This document shows, piece by piece, positions 54,101 through 58,419 of a stretch of DNA of 64,000 nucleotides. The stretch is from Pterois miles. Its lineage: Eukaryota; Chordata; Actinopteri; Perciformes; Scorpaenidae. The notes below the pieces were generated by a model, which saw nothing but the letters and a program-made list of their open reading frames with translations, was not told the DNA's origin and searched no databases. Both the position numbers and the translations under genes were made by a program. How positions within the stretch are numbered: position 1 is the first letter of the stretch; each line of letters starts with the position of its first letter. The DNA lies in contig CAMQGK010000297.1 of the NCBI GenBank assembly GCA_947000775.1, forward strand, positions 1,749,001-1,813,000. Reading direction: 5' to 3'.

Positions 54101-57100
54101 GCCTCGCCGCCTCTGCTGTCCATCTGACTGATTTCTTCATTAATCAGCTCTACAGAGACCAGTACACCTTTTGCAGCATATCCTCCTTACATGACGTATA
54201 CCTTCAGCTCTGAACAATATTTCATTTATGATTTATGTCATACAAACACTGCTATAGTAGGGTTTTTTTTTTTAACCAAAAGACTGTAGCAGGGCATATT
54301 GTTGTTAGCTACACTAGCTGAATGAAAATGTCCTTGGTTTGAATTTGACTCTAAATTAGCACAAAATGACAATTCACACTCGTCATATTTGCGTTACTTT
54401 GTGTGTCACCTCAGATGTAAATGTTCTTATCGAGAATCTCCTAAGAAAAGTAGTATACTTCAAGTTCACATATATTCACCAAGTACACTTTATGTAGTAC
54501 TAATATTGACAATATCTATTTAATGATAATAACTAATATCACTTCAGTGAATTGGCCCACTTTTTAATTTATAAAACTATACCTTTAAGTTAACTATAAA
54601 TGTAAGAAAAGTAAACTTTCAGACACAACTGGTTAACATCTAAGTTTTATTTGTACTGCAACTATACTATGAAGTGAACTATACTACAAGTGGACTTACT
54701 GTATAGGTATGCTGTTAGTTTGCTAGTTATATACTAGTAACCTGCTTTGTCATTTATGAAAGTACACTTTACAGTATACTCTCAGTAAACTACTATTTTA
54801 TTAGTTTTTACTGGAAGTATACTTGTAAGTACTTGAATTATTGAATGATTGAACAATGAATTATACATTATGTTTGTTATGTGATTTGATATTTTGTGAT
54901 GAGATTAAAAAATAAAGTAAAATTATTCATTCAATCAATATTCTCACATGCTTCAGTGGTTAACGGAGAATGCAAAAACAGAAAATTCATTCCCACACTT
55001 ACTCCCACTCCTAATAGGCTACTCTATCAAAAAGTAAATATAAGCCAATTATACTTAGACTTTTCTGTTTACTTGTCAGTAGATGCCACTTATCTCTGGT
55101 AAGTTTGCAAAAAAAAAAAAAAAAAAAAATTGAAAGCAACCTCTCTTATTTTAAGTTTAAACGAAGTCTACTTGCAGCACACTTGAATAAACTTATTTTT
55201 GATAACGGCGGCAGCCAGGTTGTTGTTAGTCCCTAGCCAGAGTGATGAAGCAGTGCATCAATAAATGTCAGCCTTCAAGAAAAAATGGGACATTTTGGGG
55301 AATACACTTCCTTGCTGAGATGACTGAAGAGAGGACTGAAACCCCTCTCATGTCTGTACTCAAGTATGAAGTATGAAGTTACTGCCAGCAGCTGGAAACA
55401 GGGGCAAACAACAGACCTAAACCTGACTACCAGCACCTCTAAAGCACACAAACTATCTTATATCTTGACTGTTTAGTGTGTACAAAAACTAAAATAGTCA
55501 AGCAATAAAAGTGGGAAAAAGGTATCTCTACACTTTTTTTTTTTTTTTTTTTTTGAGATAATGTCCCACATTTTCATCAGCTCTAGTTTTCAAAAGTCAA
55601 ACCTCTACAGGACAGATGCTTTTTTTAAAAATCTGGCTGTGAAGAAAGCAGGGAAGGCTGTCTTCACGGGGCTGTTTGCTGTCAAACTGATCAAATGTGG
55701 GTCAAGTGTAGGTTGACCTGTCACCATCTACGCCTAACAGAGAAAAGTGTGAGTCACCGCAAAGTCACAAGCGATGCAGATTTAGACATGATATGATGGA
55801 AACTACCACAAAGAAAAGGAAGAGCAACCACAGCAAAGACTGAAACTACCTAGAAGTATTTATAAGCCAGTGGAAGGTGATTCTGTTTTTGTTAAATTTG
55901 CCAGTATTTTCCAATTTCACACAGGGAATACAGCATGAAGTGACGCAGTTCATGTGAGTCTCACAGGAAACATGCAGCTCAATAAGACGTGCCGATCTAT
56001 GGATGCATTCAGGGAAAGCATAAATCTGTCACACGATAAGGGGATAGAATAGAAGAGTTTCTTGTTTATGCTGGATAGACATTATATCAAAATTATAGAC
56101 ACAGCCTGCTCTGCCTTGGTAACATGTCCCAACATTTTCAAGAGAATCTTTGAGAAAAACAGATGAGATTGAACATTTGCATAACAGCACCACAGCTTTG
56201 ACACAGTGGGATGTTTCCTCATTGATTTCAGCATCTGGCCGAGCTCCAGACTGCAGCACATGGTCTCAGCCAGGAGAGGGACACTCAGCTGCCTCTCTGT
56301 CCCGCGCCGTGTCCATCAACAGCAACATAAGCGTTTTGGCAACAGGTCCGCACAGTCAGCAGGACTCTCTCATTGGTTCATCCATTACTAATGAAGAGTC
56401 AAAGGCTCCTGATGACTGTGATTATCTCCTCAGAACTGGACTGATCCCTGCAGACTAGCACTGCTAAACACCACATCCACTGTAAATATGACTGTGGTGG
56501 TGCAGGAAAATGAGCTGCAATGAACCTGAGCACTGTTCATTTTTATATCTATTACCTGAACTGTTTGTGCACTTGTGAAAAAGTACTTAAAGTGGTACTG
56601 TGTCACACCATTTAAAAATATTGCAGTTTTTTTGCCCTCTGTTTGGCTCTATCTATATCGTCCTGTTGAACTATAGAAACAAAAATGGAAGGTGTCTCTG
56701 TATGTATGTTTGCCCATTTATTTTTCTCGACAACCATTCATCCGTTCAACTTCACACTTGGTGGATGTCTTGCTGAGGACCCAAGGAAGTGTAGTGTCGA
56801 GGGCGAACTTTTGAGATTAGATGAAACCCCTGCTTCTGTAAAGCAAACCTAAGACAGATGTGCTTTAAAATCTGCATTCTGTCTAACAGCCAGCAGGGGG
56901 CGGCTCCTCTGGTTGTTCAAGTGTAAACATCAGTTCATGGTCTCAGTTGCTAGTTTTACGTGCTCTTCATTATAGCATGATGTTCATTTAGTAAATTATC
57001 ATCCCATTTCGAGCCAAATAGACCATAAAGCAGGGCATGCATTAGGACATGGATACTTTGTGATTGACAAGTCGCTACCATGGCGTTGTCCAGTCCGGGA

Positions 57101-57989
57101 CTTGTCCATGTTTTCGTCTTACAACTTTAACCTTTTTATAGTGTGTTCATGTCAGTTCATGAAAGTTAGGGCCAAAAACCAAGATGGTGACAACCAAAAT
57201 GCCAAACTTGAGGCTTCAGTACACAAAGCAATGGGTGAAATGATGCTGACGTCCATTTCTTACATGCTGTCTATGCTTGAGATCCACGGGACATATTTAT
57301 AATAATGTGTATGTGCATTACAGTCCAGATAAAAACAGCCCGGAGATCTTTGGGGCATATTAGTACGTTACTTAACAACCATTCATTTGACCGCCTTCAC
57401 ATTTGACAGGTATATTGTTCAGGACCCAAAGAACCACAGTCTCAAGTATGAGGCTGTTTGGATGTTTAGAAGTTAATTTCCTCATTTTACTTAAGCTCTG
57501 TTCGGGTGGTTTCTCTCTTTTGATATTCAGTGCCAACATAGCAAAAGAGTGAAGAGTGAGCGAAACACATTTTGTGTTTACTGTGAAGTCATTTACACAT
57601 GTACTGAATACACATGTATTTTCCACAGTTGTCTGTGTAATCTGGATTTGGTTAGTGAGAATTATGTCTCAGGGAAATACTGTAAACCCGTCACTTGTAA
57701 AGGGTGTCTGTAAAGAGAGAAAATCCTGTTTACATACTTGTCAAATACATTCCAGATTAACTTCTCAGTGAGGAAACATCACCCTATGGACTCACCCCTA
57801 TACTGTCCTCCTGTCTGTACTGTTTCCAGTTGTGTCCTGTGTCGCTGAACATCAGCAGGTACGACGTCAGCCAATCAGAGCTGCCATAGCGGCCCTGAGT
57901 AGCAACGGCGGTGATCTTGGTCCGTTCGCCCAGGTCGACCTCCAACCACTGATACCTGTCTGAGGTGAGAGGAGACCAACCTCCAGCTC
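1070..57989 (-). CDS. cntnap5-like: Contactin-associated protein gene, 16 internal exons (partial, both ends outside window)
   Basis: Caspr/CNTNAP proteins are single-pass neuronal membrane proteins of the neurexin superfamily that act in axon-glia contact, ion-channel clustering and synapse organisation. Joining exons 57989-57796, 51322-51175, 48894-48685, 35754-35582, 35433-35305, 33576-33309, 31078-30929, 30551-30380, 23743-23637, 21871-21752, 20731-20531, 14997-14835, 13665-13538, 12794-12624, 8493-8275 and 1309-1070 gives 2793 nt, 931 codons, without a stop. All junctions are GT-AG and all phases agree. Domain order in this piece is discoidin (residues about 1-114), LamG1 (115-285), LamG2 (286-481), EGF1 (482-518), fibrinogen-like (518-678), LamG3 (679-858) and EGF2 (about 885-925). 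Residue pairs such as HNNTELTRVR, SEHCEQE, SRLLNTP and SRQKGF fit CNTNAP5 best, CNTNAP4 next; the paralogue is an inference from memory. The family is about 1300 residues long, so roughly 70% is here. Signal peptide, LamG4, transmembrane and cytoplasmic exons are outside the window. Confidence 0.93.
2196..2552 (-). repeat. Interspersed teleost repeat, family T (minus copy)
   Basis: Read on the minus strand this matches the plus copy at 4287-4790 over its length. Shared landmarks include the GTCAGAGGTCA...GGGACCCCTTT block, GATTATCATA, the TATGCAGAAATATT block and a GGATCCACAAG block. Divergence is visible but moderate. The family also occurs at about 24850, 58420 and 61700. It is probably a non-autonomous transposon; its superfamily is not known to me. 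Confidence 0.7.
4287..4790 (+). repeat. Interspersed teleost repeat, family T (plus copy)
   Basis: Plus-oriented partner of 2196-2552, sharing the GGATCCACAAGAGTCTCAGC and CCAAACTGCATGTGATTATC blocks and the GGTCAGAGGTCAAGGGACCC block. The pair forms an inverted repeat with about 1.7 kb between the arms. Confidence 0.7.
5988..6570 (-). repeat. Interspersed teleost repeat, family R (minus copy)
   Basis: The reverse complement aligns with copies at about 38985-39356 and 51690-52240. Shared blocks are GAAAACTAGACTTCTGCAC, the CCAATCACAGG block, TTTTACAGCTAAATAG, AGCGCTGCCTAG and GTGCATGAGG-type text. It is a non-coding, probably non-autonomous element common in percomorph fish. Confidence 0.7.
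8275..8493 (-). CDS. cntnap5-like: cntnap exon O: laminin-G 3, second half
   Basis: The exon encodes VVFSFDVGNGPLEVHVES, LNDNRWHRVRAERNIKEASL, then DGHLHLQLNSQLFIG. FDVGNGP, LNDNxWHxVxAERN and LQLNSQLFxGG are conserved LamG3 motifs. The acceptor is TATCAG; the donor GTCAGG follows one base of the last glycine codon. Confidence 0.93.
8888..8967. repeat. (AC)40 microsatellite
   Basis: Uninterrupted AC dinucleotide run of 80 bp in the intron between exons N and O. It is the longest pure dinucleotide run in the window, so probably polymorphic. Confidence 0.97.
10501..10952. mobile_element. TTAA-flanked MITE (piggyBac-like), 452 bp
   Basis: The left end is AGGGGACATA and the right end TATGTCCCCT, exact inverted repeats. 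Each is flanked by TTAA (10497-10500 and 10953-10956), the target duplication typical of piggyBac elements. The interior has no transposase. Its right 130 bp resembles that of the larger element at 38521-39947. Confidence 0.75.
12624..12794 (-). CDS. cntnap5-like: cntnap exon N: laminin-G 3, first half
   Basis: The exon encodes NYWNAAFFDKETSYLHFPTF, HGELSADISFLFKTTASSGV, then FLENLGIKDFIRIELS. The SYLHFPTF and ADISFxFKTT strands are near-identical to mammalian Caspr proteins. It enters with two bases after TCTCAG and leaves with one base before GTGAGT. Confidence 0.93.
12795..13537. other. Intron M-N, with a MITE copy
   Basis: 743 bp. The centre (about 13119-13400) resembles, in reverse orientation, the MITE at 20908-21248 (family M): AAAGGTACAGTGTGTAAAAT at the end and a CATGGCAGCCAG...TCTGTGAAGAG block. 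The remainder is unremarkable AT-rich intron. Confidence 0.55.
13538..13665 (-). CDS. cntnap5-like: cntnap exon M: start of laminin-G 3
   Basis: One base completes the tryptophan codon from exon L. The exon then encodes AEDSGLLTHKESLPVRSLML and GDIQRPGSEAAYRVGSLRCHG. The family pattern is LPVxQ-D-SEAxxxxGPLRCxGD. Acceptor TGCAGG context and donor GTAAGT are clear. Confidence 0.92.
13666..14834. other. Intron L-M, nothing recognised
   Basis: 1.17 kb of AT-rich sequence with A-runs near 14495 and 14745-14800. No exon, RNA gene or recognisable repeat seen. Confidence 0.5.
14835..14997 (-). CDS. cntnap5-like: cntnap exon L: fibrinogen-like segment, end
   Basis: The exon encodes GSPFSWWLGG, TYWGGAQPGSQQCVCGLQGD, then CVDPQHYCNCDADRMDW. 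The cysteine spacing CxCGLxxxCxDxxxxCNCDAD is conserved through the family. The donor GTACTG lies within GACTGGTACTG; reading on past it gives an immediate TGA, which supports the splice. Family members often carry WWxGxxNE here, whereas this copy has WWLGGPGAGR. Confidence 0.92.
17181..17303. repeat. Near-perfect hairpin (inverted repeat)
   Basis: Positions 17193-17228 and 17254-17289 are exact reverse complements over 36 bp. Beyond one A-A mismatch the pairing continues inward for 5 bp, leaving a loop of about 13 nt. Outward, TAGTTAAAAC on the left matches GTTTTAACTA on the right after a short unequal gap, so the total arm is about 50 bp. Both arms are equally undiverged, so the structure is young or maintained. 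Confidence 0.93.
17963..18012. repeat. (TG)n microsatellite, one interruption
   Basis: About 25 TG units with a single GC interruption near 17995, followed by a short GCATGCATGCAT stretch. Confidence 0.95.
18405..19100. repeat. Disrupted MITE, family S
   Basis: 18405-18610 shares AGCATGATGTTCATTTAG, the CTACCATGGCGTTGTC block and AGTTCATGAAAGTTA with 56970-57170. 18980-19100 shares the GCCAAACTCAAGGCTTC block and ends in ACAGTCTATGGT, the family terminus also seen near 46865. The middle has other sequence, including CATCAT-rich text. Confidence 0.6.
20531..20731 (-). CDS. cntnap5-like: cntnap exon K: fibrinogen-like segment, middle
   Basis: 66 full codons: EENTWMVIQHNNTELTRVR, then HSVHFDYSTNEEQLLAVI and SEHCEQELSYHCRKSRLLNTP. 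The HNNTELTRVR and SRLLNTP stretches are the best evidence for the CNTNAP4/5 branch. Acceptor is GTACAG and donor GTAAGG. The exon enters with two bases and leaves with one. Confidence 0.93.
20732..21751. other. Intron J-K, with a MITE
   Basis: 1.02 kb. It is mostly occupied by a T17 run (20890-20906) and the MITE at 20908-21248; the remainder is ordinary intron. Confidence 0.6.
20908..21248. mobile_element. MITE family M, complete copy
   Basis: The left end TTTAAGGTCCAGCGTGCAGG and the right end CATACTGGTCCTTTAAA form imperfect terminal inverted repeats. Internal blocks GTGTATAATCACCTGAAA, GTCCACCATGTTGCACCGCC and GAAGGCCACCACAGTTCTCC belong to a repeat I recognise as very common in teleosts. 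It has no coding capacity. Other pieces are at about 13119-13400 and 45225-45405. Confidence 0.75.
21752..21871 (-). CDS. cntnap5-like: cntnap exon J: start of fibrinogen-like segment
   Basis: The exon encodes VYEQSCEAYKHNGNASGHFY, then IDVDGSGPIKPQLVYCNMT. This is the start of the fibrinogen-C-like region that distinguishes Caspr proteins from neurexins. The NGN and NMT sites are possible N-glycosylation sequons (NAS, NMT is only partial without the next residue). Boundaries are CTCCCAG and GTGACA. Confidence 0.92.
21872..23636. other. Intron I-J, nothing recognised
   Basis: 1.77 kb of intron. No exon or recognisable element seen on either strand. Confidence 0.5.
23637..23743 (-). CDS. cntnap5-like: cntnap exon I: EGF-like domain 1
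   Basis: The exon encodes CSPSRCEHGGRCSQSW followed by FHCNCSESGYSGATCHS, a complete six-cysteine EGF-like module (C-x4-C-x5-C-x8-C-x-C-x8-C) with the family EHGG and GYSGATC signatures. It enters with one base, ends one base into a serine codon, and is bounded by CTCTCAG and GTAAGT. Confidence 0.93.
24848..25310 (+). repeat. Interspersed teleost repeat, family T
   Basis: Contains GCCCCAAACTGCATGTGATT, GGGTCAGAGGTCAAGGGACC and the terminus AACTTTGACAGCCC, shared with the copies at about 58420-58860 and 61700-62072. The left part is truncated relative to the copy near 58420. Confidence 0.7.
26142..26183. repeat. Short perfect palindrome
   Basis: 26142-26161 and 26164-26183 are reverse complements over 20 bp with a 2-nt loop, giving an almost loop-free AT-rich cruciform. 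Just outside the arms the sequences remain similar (ACTAAATAA versus TTTAAGTTTT with a one-base offset) before diverging. Confidence 0.9.
28228..28590 (+). repeat. Interspersed teleost repeat, family G (most complete copy)
   Basis: Starts near CATCCATCAATCTTCAACCG, continues through GGTCGCGGGGGGCTGGAGCC, CACCCTGGACAGGTCACCAG, GGGAGGAAGCCGGAGTACCC and ends near CACTGCACCACCGT. I recognise it as widespread in fish genomes, but its transposon class is unknown to me. Shorter copies are at 48424-48526 and 63717-63878. Confidence 0.75.
29286..29368 (+). pseudogene. tRNA-Leu-like copy 1, full length, anticodon altered to TGA
   Basis: 83 nt with a tRNA-Leu layout: acceptor ACCAGGA / TCCTGAT (6 of 7 pairs), D-arm ATGACCAAGTGGTTGAAG, anticodon arm TTGGA-CTTGAGA-TCCAA, long variable arm TGGGCAAAAGCCC, and T-arm GTGGG-TTTGAAC-CCCAC. 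It resembles vertebrate tRNA-Leu(TAA), but the anticodon position reads TGA (serine) and the B box has TTTGAAC in place of TTCGAAC. No poly-T terminator follows closely. It is most likely a decayed gene. Confidence 0.75.
29542..29620 (+). pseudogene. tRNA-Leu-like copy 2, degenerate
   Basis: An A-box-like CAGCCGAGCAGATAAGGC and a B-box-like GTGGATTCAAATCACAC are at tRNA-Leu spacing, while the anticodon stem no longer pairs. Copy identity rests on order and spacing with copies 1 and 3. Confidence 0.5.
29711..29765 (+). pseudogene. tRNA-Leu-like 3' half
   Basis: CCCACGGGCAAGAGCGCTTG followed by GTCCCACTCCTGGTAA matches the variable arm, T-arm and acceptor end of tRNA-Leu, including the CTCCTGGTA end. 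The 5' half is missing. Confidence 0.5.
29922..30005 (+). pseudogene. tRNA-Leu-like copy 3, degenerate
   Basis: CCAAGATGACTGAGTATTTA is the acceptor and D-arm region and AAGGCGTTGCACTTACGAAG the anticodon region. The 3' part is GCTTCAAATCCAGCTCCTGA. The anticodon stem has a mismatch. The spacer starting about 25 nt downstream (CAACTTAAAAAAGGCA) is homologous to the spacer after copy 5. Confidence 0.6.
30380..30551 (-). CDS. cntnap5-like: cntnap exon H: laminin-G 2, end
   Basis: The acceptor TTTTCAG and donor GTCAGT enclose CAAEDDRQGCRNPFNIFQGC, MRFLTLDNKIVDLIMVQQ and LQIDMCGIIDR. The last cysteines of LamG2 and the CGIIDR junction to EGF1 are typical of Caspr proteins. The exon ends two bases into the arginine codon that is completed by exon I. 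Confidence 0.93.
30552..30928. other. Intron G-H, nothing recognised
   Basis: 377 bp, AT-rich, between two exons inside the tRNA-like array region. No array-like sequence seen. Confidence 0.5.
30929..31078 (-). CDS. cntnap5-like: cntnap exon G: laminin-G 2, middle
   Basis: Two candidate AGs lie 6 bases apart. The one giving G-SALNDGQWHSVEL matches the family form SGSGLNDGQWH and is preferred. The exon continues with RLSIAVDKEEG and SHLFFGG and ends one base into the glycine codon before GTAAGT. It lies between the two halves of the tRNA-Leu-like array. Confidence 0.92.
31877..31951 (+). pseudogene. tRNA-Leu-like copy 4, truncated variable arm
   Basis: ATCAGGATGGTCGAATGGTT, AAGGTGTTGGACTTAGGATC and GGGGTTGAACCCC match tRNA-Leu. 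The anticodon position reads TAG (also leucine), but the variable arm and T-stem are shortened and the acceptor 3' strand is mutated. Confidence 0.65.
31982..32072 (+). mobile_element. 91-bp LINE 3'-tail insertion with 13-bp target duplication
   Basis: TTAATTAAAGACA occurs at 31969-31981 and again at 32073-32085, flanking the insert exactly. The insert ends with CCCCTCCGGGGATTAATAAA and then CTTATC units, the 3' end of the LINE also seen at about 44950-45005. Its first bases, GATAAGATAAG, are the reverse complement of that tail. The piece is a severely truncated retrotransposition product in the tRNA-like array. Confidence 0.85.
32281..32349 (+). pseudogene. tRNA-Leu-like copy 5, D-stem deleted
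   Basis: The acceptor ATCAGGA / TCCTGGT pairs fully with one wobble. The B-box region GGGTTCAAATCCC is intact, and the anticodon arm TTGTA-CTCAAGA-TACAA pairs perfectly with anticodon CAA (leucine). About 8 nt between the D-loop and the anticodon stem are missing, which would break the D-arm. Confidence 0.65.
32610..32679 (+). pseudogene. tRNA-Leu-like copy 6, 5' end lost
   Basis: CTGGTTAAGGCAATGGACTT AAGATCCAAT retains the anticodon TAA in a TGGA/TCCA stem. The variable arm TGGGCAAAAGCCC is identical to copy 1. The T-loop is mutated (GGGCTCACACCCC) and the acceptor 5' strand is replaced by a T9 run. Confidence 0.65.
33309..33576 (-). CDS. cntnap5-like: cntnap exon F: laminin-G 2, first half
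   Basis: The exon starts in phase 0 after CTCTCAG and ends one base into a codon before GTACCC. It encodes GNVTFSC at the LamG1-LamG2 boundary, then SFLQLPG, the SIGFQFRTWNKAGLLLTF strand that is diagnostic for the second LamG domain, and LSEARLRLQIHKAG. At 268 nt it is the longest exon here. Confidence 0.93.
33577..35304. other. Intron E-F, nothing recognised
   Basis: 1.73 kb of ordinary intron sequence. No exon, RNA gene or recognisable repeat seen. Confidence 0.5.
35305..35433 (-). CDS. cntnap5-like: cntnap exon E: laminin-G 1, end
   Basis: 43 codons, phase 0 at both ends, acceptor ATGCAG and donor GTGAGT. It encodes KRNFHGCLENLLYNDLNLIELAKHND, the conserved cysteine-bearing final strand of a Caspr LamG1 (family form: NFHGCLENLYYNG). 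It was recovered by homology and splice phase because it is too short to stand out as an open frame. Confidence 0.91.
35582..35754 (-). CDS. cntnap5-like: cntnap exon D: laminin-G 1, central part
   Basis: The exon begins with two bases after a TTCCAG acceptor and ends in phase 0 before GTGGGA. It contains the near-invariant family motif GSLLDDQHWHHLAVERRG, followed by LNLTVDKHTERLQIPAEF and HWDIEQ. The next intron is only 148 bp, the shortest in this window. Confidence 0.93.
38521..39947. mobile_element. TTAA-flanked element, 1427 bp, with nested repeat
   Basis: The left end AGGGGGCATATCATG and right end CATGATATGTCCCCT are inverted repeats of 15 bp with one mismatch. They are flanked by TTAA at 38517-38520 and 39948-39951. 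The last ~130 bp match the end of the 10501-10952 element. A family R repeat lies inside (38985-39356). No transposase was recognised, so it is probably a non-autonomous piggyBac-type element enlarged by later insertions. Confidence 0.7.
38985..39356 (+). repeat. Interspersed teleost repeat, family R (nested copy)
   Basis: Shares GAGAAAACTAGACTTCTGCA, CAACATGGCTGCCGGCTCAC and TTTCTCATTTTACAGCTAAA with the copy at 51690-52240, but lacks that copy's distal AGTCTGTGAAACCGGAGGAC part. Confidence 0.7.
40833..41750 (+). mobile_element. Short retroelement with LINE-type 3' tail and a small ORF
   Basis: The 3' end, AATTTCCCTTCGGGGATTAA followed by CATCTATCTATC, is the same type of tail as the LINE end at 44955-45005. 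That suggests mobilisation by the same reverse transcriptase. The interior carries the damaged ORF at 40957-41310 and a roughly 400-bp 3' UTR. No reverse transcriptase is present. The left boundary is uncertain. It lies about 90 bp upstream of a separate LINE copy, so it could also be a variant 5' part of one element. Confidence 0.55.
40957..41310 (+). pseudogene. Small membrane/coiled-coil ORF with one in-frame stop
   Basis: 118 codons from the ATG, with a TGA at 41035-41037 in an otherwise open frame; the frame is also open upstream to about 40861. The product begins MDSWERWRVVCLLIL. After the stop comes a hydrophobic segment (ITGILLFGVNSFLIYHK) that could span a membrane, then a polar heptad-like region (CELNHKLDAILDQNRRLAEI) of coiled-coil character. 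I do not recognise the family. It is encoded by the retroelement above, so it is probably not a host gene. Confidence 0.5.
41862..42623 (+). pseudogene. LINE reverse transcriptase remnant
   Basis: Reverse transcriptase copies element RNA into DNA at the nicked target. The catalytic YADD-equivalent appears as FSDD (near 42056) directly before the deletion. At least two frame changes are needed to follow the protein (near 42050 and 42330), and the endonuclease and most of the RT are missing. It is inactive. Confidence 0.8.
42635..44736 (-). mobile_element. pogo-like DNA transposon, complete ends, TA target duplication
   Basis: The ends are inverted repeats beginning CCGTATTTTCCGCACTATAA (left 42635, right complement ending 44736). 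They are flanked by TA at 42633-42634 and 44737-44738, as expected for the Tc1/mariner superfamily. The subterminal regions carry repeated ATAAGGCGCA units (42650-42745 and 44645-44725), probable transposase-binding sites. The element is 2102 bp and carries one antisense transposase gene. It sits in the 3' UTR of the LINE. Confidence 0.92.
43231..44520 (-). pseudogene. pogo/Tigger-type transposase, one nonsense codon
   Basis: DDE transposase that would cut and paste the element. Starting at MAPCKRHAYNTEFK (44520), an N-terminal helix-turn-helix (LKAISHAVEHGNR...SMVRKWRKQ) and a CENP-B-type DNA-binding region (WPQLEDKLEQWVVEQRSANR) are followed by the catalytic core. The three acidic positions are visible in IINMDE, LICDSM and LQPLDIG, i.e. 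a DDD triad. The C-terminus is strongly acidic (DTEEEEFEGFLDEE). A TAA at 43651-43653 splits the frame between the second and third catalytic residues; the downstream part stays in the same frame. The upstream MCVCKAPT extension is probably not the true start. Confidence 0.88.
45225..45405 (+). repeat. MITE family M fragment (right half)
   Basis: TCTACAGTAGCCCAGAACC, ACCAAACGCTGGCTCT, GTTGGTTGTAATCTGCAGAC and the CTCCTTTAAGG end match the family M copy at 20908-21248; the left half is absent. Confidence 0.6.
45769..45790. repeat. G22 homopolymer
   Basis: An uninterrupted run of 22 G preceded by GGGGTGGGT on the plus strand, which gives C22 on the cntnap transcript. It can form G-quadruplexes on the plus strand. 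Confidence 0.9.
46437..46865. mobile_element. MITE family S, complete-looking copy
   Basis: The left end ACTATAGACTGTATATAAAG and the right end CTTTATAGTCTATGGT are imperfect inverted repeats. The interior shares GTGAAGCCACCCTGGTGGCT-type text with the fragment near 63430, and AGGTCACGATTGACAAACTG-type text. It is non-coding. Other fragments occur at 18405-19100 and 56850-57290. Confidence 0.65.
47912..47970. repeat. (GGAT)n microsatellite
   Basis: About 13 GGAT units with one GAAG interruption at about 47932-47937. Confidence 0.9.
48071..48130. repeat. (TA)n(CA)n compound microsatellite
   Basis: A short TA run (48071-48082) passes directly into about 23 CA units (48084-48130). Confidence 0.95.
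48424..48526 (+). repeat. Family G repeat fragment with (CATC)n
   Basis: Eight CATC units lead into AAACGCTTAATCCCTTTAGG, then GGCAAAGGCGGGGTACACCC and GGACAGGTCGCCAGTACC. It is a truncated version of the 28228-28590 repeat. Confidence 0.7.
48685..48894 (-). CDS. cntnap5-like: cntnap exon C: linker and first half of laminin-G 1
   Basis: 70 codons including DVVSLDGGGSSLVYR, then VVSLKLKTLRNSGTLLYAEG and LSLELERGK, the first beta strands of the LamG1 domain. The exon ends with six consecutive leucines encoded partly by a (CTG)4 run, followed by RQ and one base of the next codon before a GTAC donor. It is flanked on its downstream side by the 12.9 kb transposon-rich intron. Confidence 0.92.
48895..51174. 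other. Intron B-C
   Basis: 2.28 kb. An A18 run at 49017-49034 and an (AC)n run at 50912-50933; otherwise AT-rich intron with nothing recognised. Confidence 0.5.
51175..51322 (-). CDS. cntnap5-like: cntnap exon B: discoidin domain, end
   Basis: The exon enters in phase 0. The acceptor at TTTTCAG before TCTTTTCCAGG was chosen over the later TTCCAG because it keeps phase and yields SFPGN, matching the family motif A/S-FPGN. It encodes SDSVV-like NADSVVQYKLQHPAIARFLR, then IPLDWNPSGRIGLRLETYGC, the closing strands and last cysteine of the discoidin domain. It ends one base into a codon before GTAAGT. Confidence 0.92.
51690..52240 (+). repeat. Interspersed teleost repeat, family R (longest plus copy)
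   Basis: Runs from GGCAGAAATCCCATAATAAC to TTTGCTCCATTTATACCCAC. It matches the reverse complement of 5988-6570 nearly end to end and 38985-39356 over its first two thirds. Confidence 0.75.
52919..53503. mobile_element. MITE with long terminal inverted repeats
   Basis: About 52919-53060 and 53365-53503 are imperfect reverse complements. Both contain CTGCCAAATTACCCCAATAT, CCTCAAAAT, TTATAAACATTATTTAATAA and the outer GTCCACAAA. The roughly 300-bp centre is unique in the window. No ORF. It is a foldback-type non-autonomous element. Confidence 0.75.
54430..55190. repeat. AGTATACTT/AGTACACTT-rich interspersed repeat
   Basis: The stretch contains many copies of AAGTACACTT, AGTATACTT, TACTTGTAAGTACTTGAA and ACTATACTA. 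It reads like a teleost repeat of this composition but has no clear boundaries. An A21 run at 55109-55129 lies inside. Confidence 0.45.
56850..57290. repeat. MITE family S, diverged copy
   Basis: Shares GCCAGCAGGGGGCGGCTC with 16862, AGCATGATGTTCATTTAG, GCTACCATGGCGTTGTCC and AGTTCATGAAAGTTAGGGCC with 18415-18590. It ends near TCTATGCTTGAGATC. Confidence 0.6.
57796..57989 (-). CDS. cntnap5-like: cntnap exon A: discoidin domain, middle part
   Basis: The exon starts after a CTGCAG acceptor with two bases that complete a glycine codon (GAGGWSP motif) and ends in phase 0 before a GTGAGT donor. It encodes 64 full codons including YQWLEVDLGERTKI, ATQGRYGSSDW and FSDTGHNWKQY, the characteristic core of the F5/8-type C (discoidin) domain of Caspr proteins. 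The position corresponds to about exon 3 of mammalian CNTNAP genes. It is the most upstream coding exon visible; no signal-peptide or exon-2-like sequence was found to its right. Confidence 0.93.
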
Positions 57990-58419
57990 CTGCAGAGAGA
58001 GAGATAGTGATATGTTAGTTCGTCAGTCTATGAGGCATATACACATCTCATCTCTTTCATCATCTTTGTGAAATGCATGGTTTAAAACCCGTGTGGTAAC
58101 ACAGCGTGTTTAGCTTGTTGTGCTTGAGGAATTATTTGAATGTAGAAAATTTAATTTAAAAGATGTAATGTACTCAGAACAATGCTGTTTTAAACAAAGT
58201 GTTTCTTGACATCTATTTTGGACATGGCACATGTTTGAATTGCATGAGTCCATTTGTCTTCATAAGTCAAGAGAAGACATTCATCAGAGTGAAAGCCTCT
58301 GTTAAGAGCAATTTTCCAATATATAAACGTTGCAGCCTCCACAGCATTTCATGCTGGCTCGATTTGTCTTAAGATATTTTTTTTAATGCAGGCTTTCAGT
58401 GCAACATACATGGCTTTAT

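Larger units (their letters stand above)
51323..57795. other. Intron A-B
   Basis: 6.47 kb. It holds a family R copy (51690-52240), a long-inverted-repeat MITE (52919-53503), an AGTATACTT-rich repeat (about 54430-55190), A and T homopolymers (55109-55129, 55534-55554) and a family S piece (56850-57290). 55560-56850 contains nothing recognised. Confidence 0.6.
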
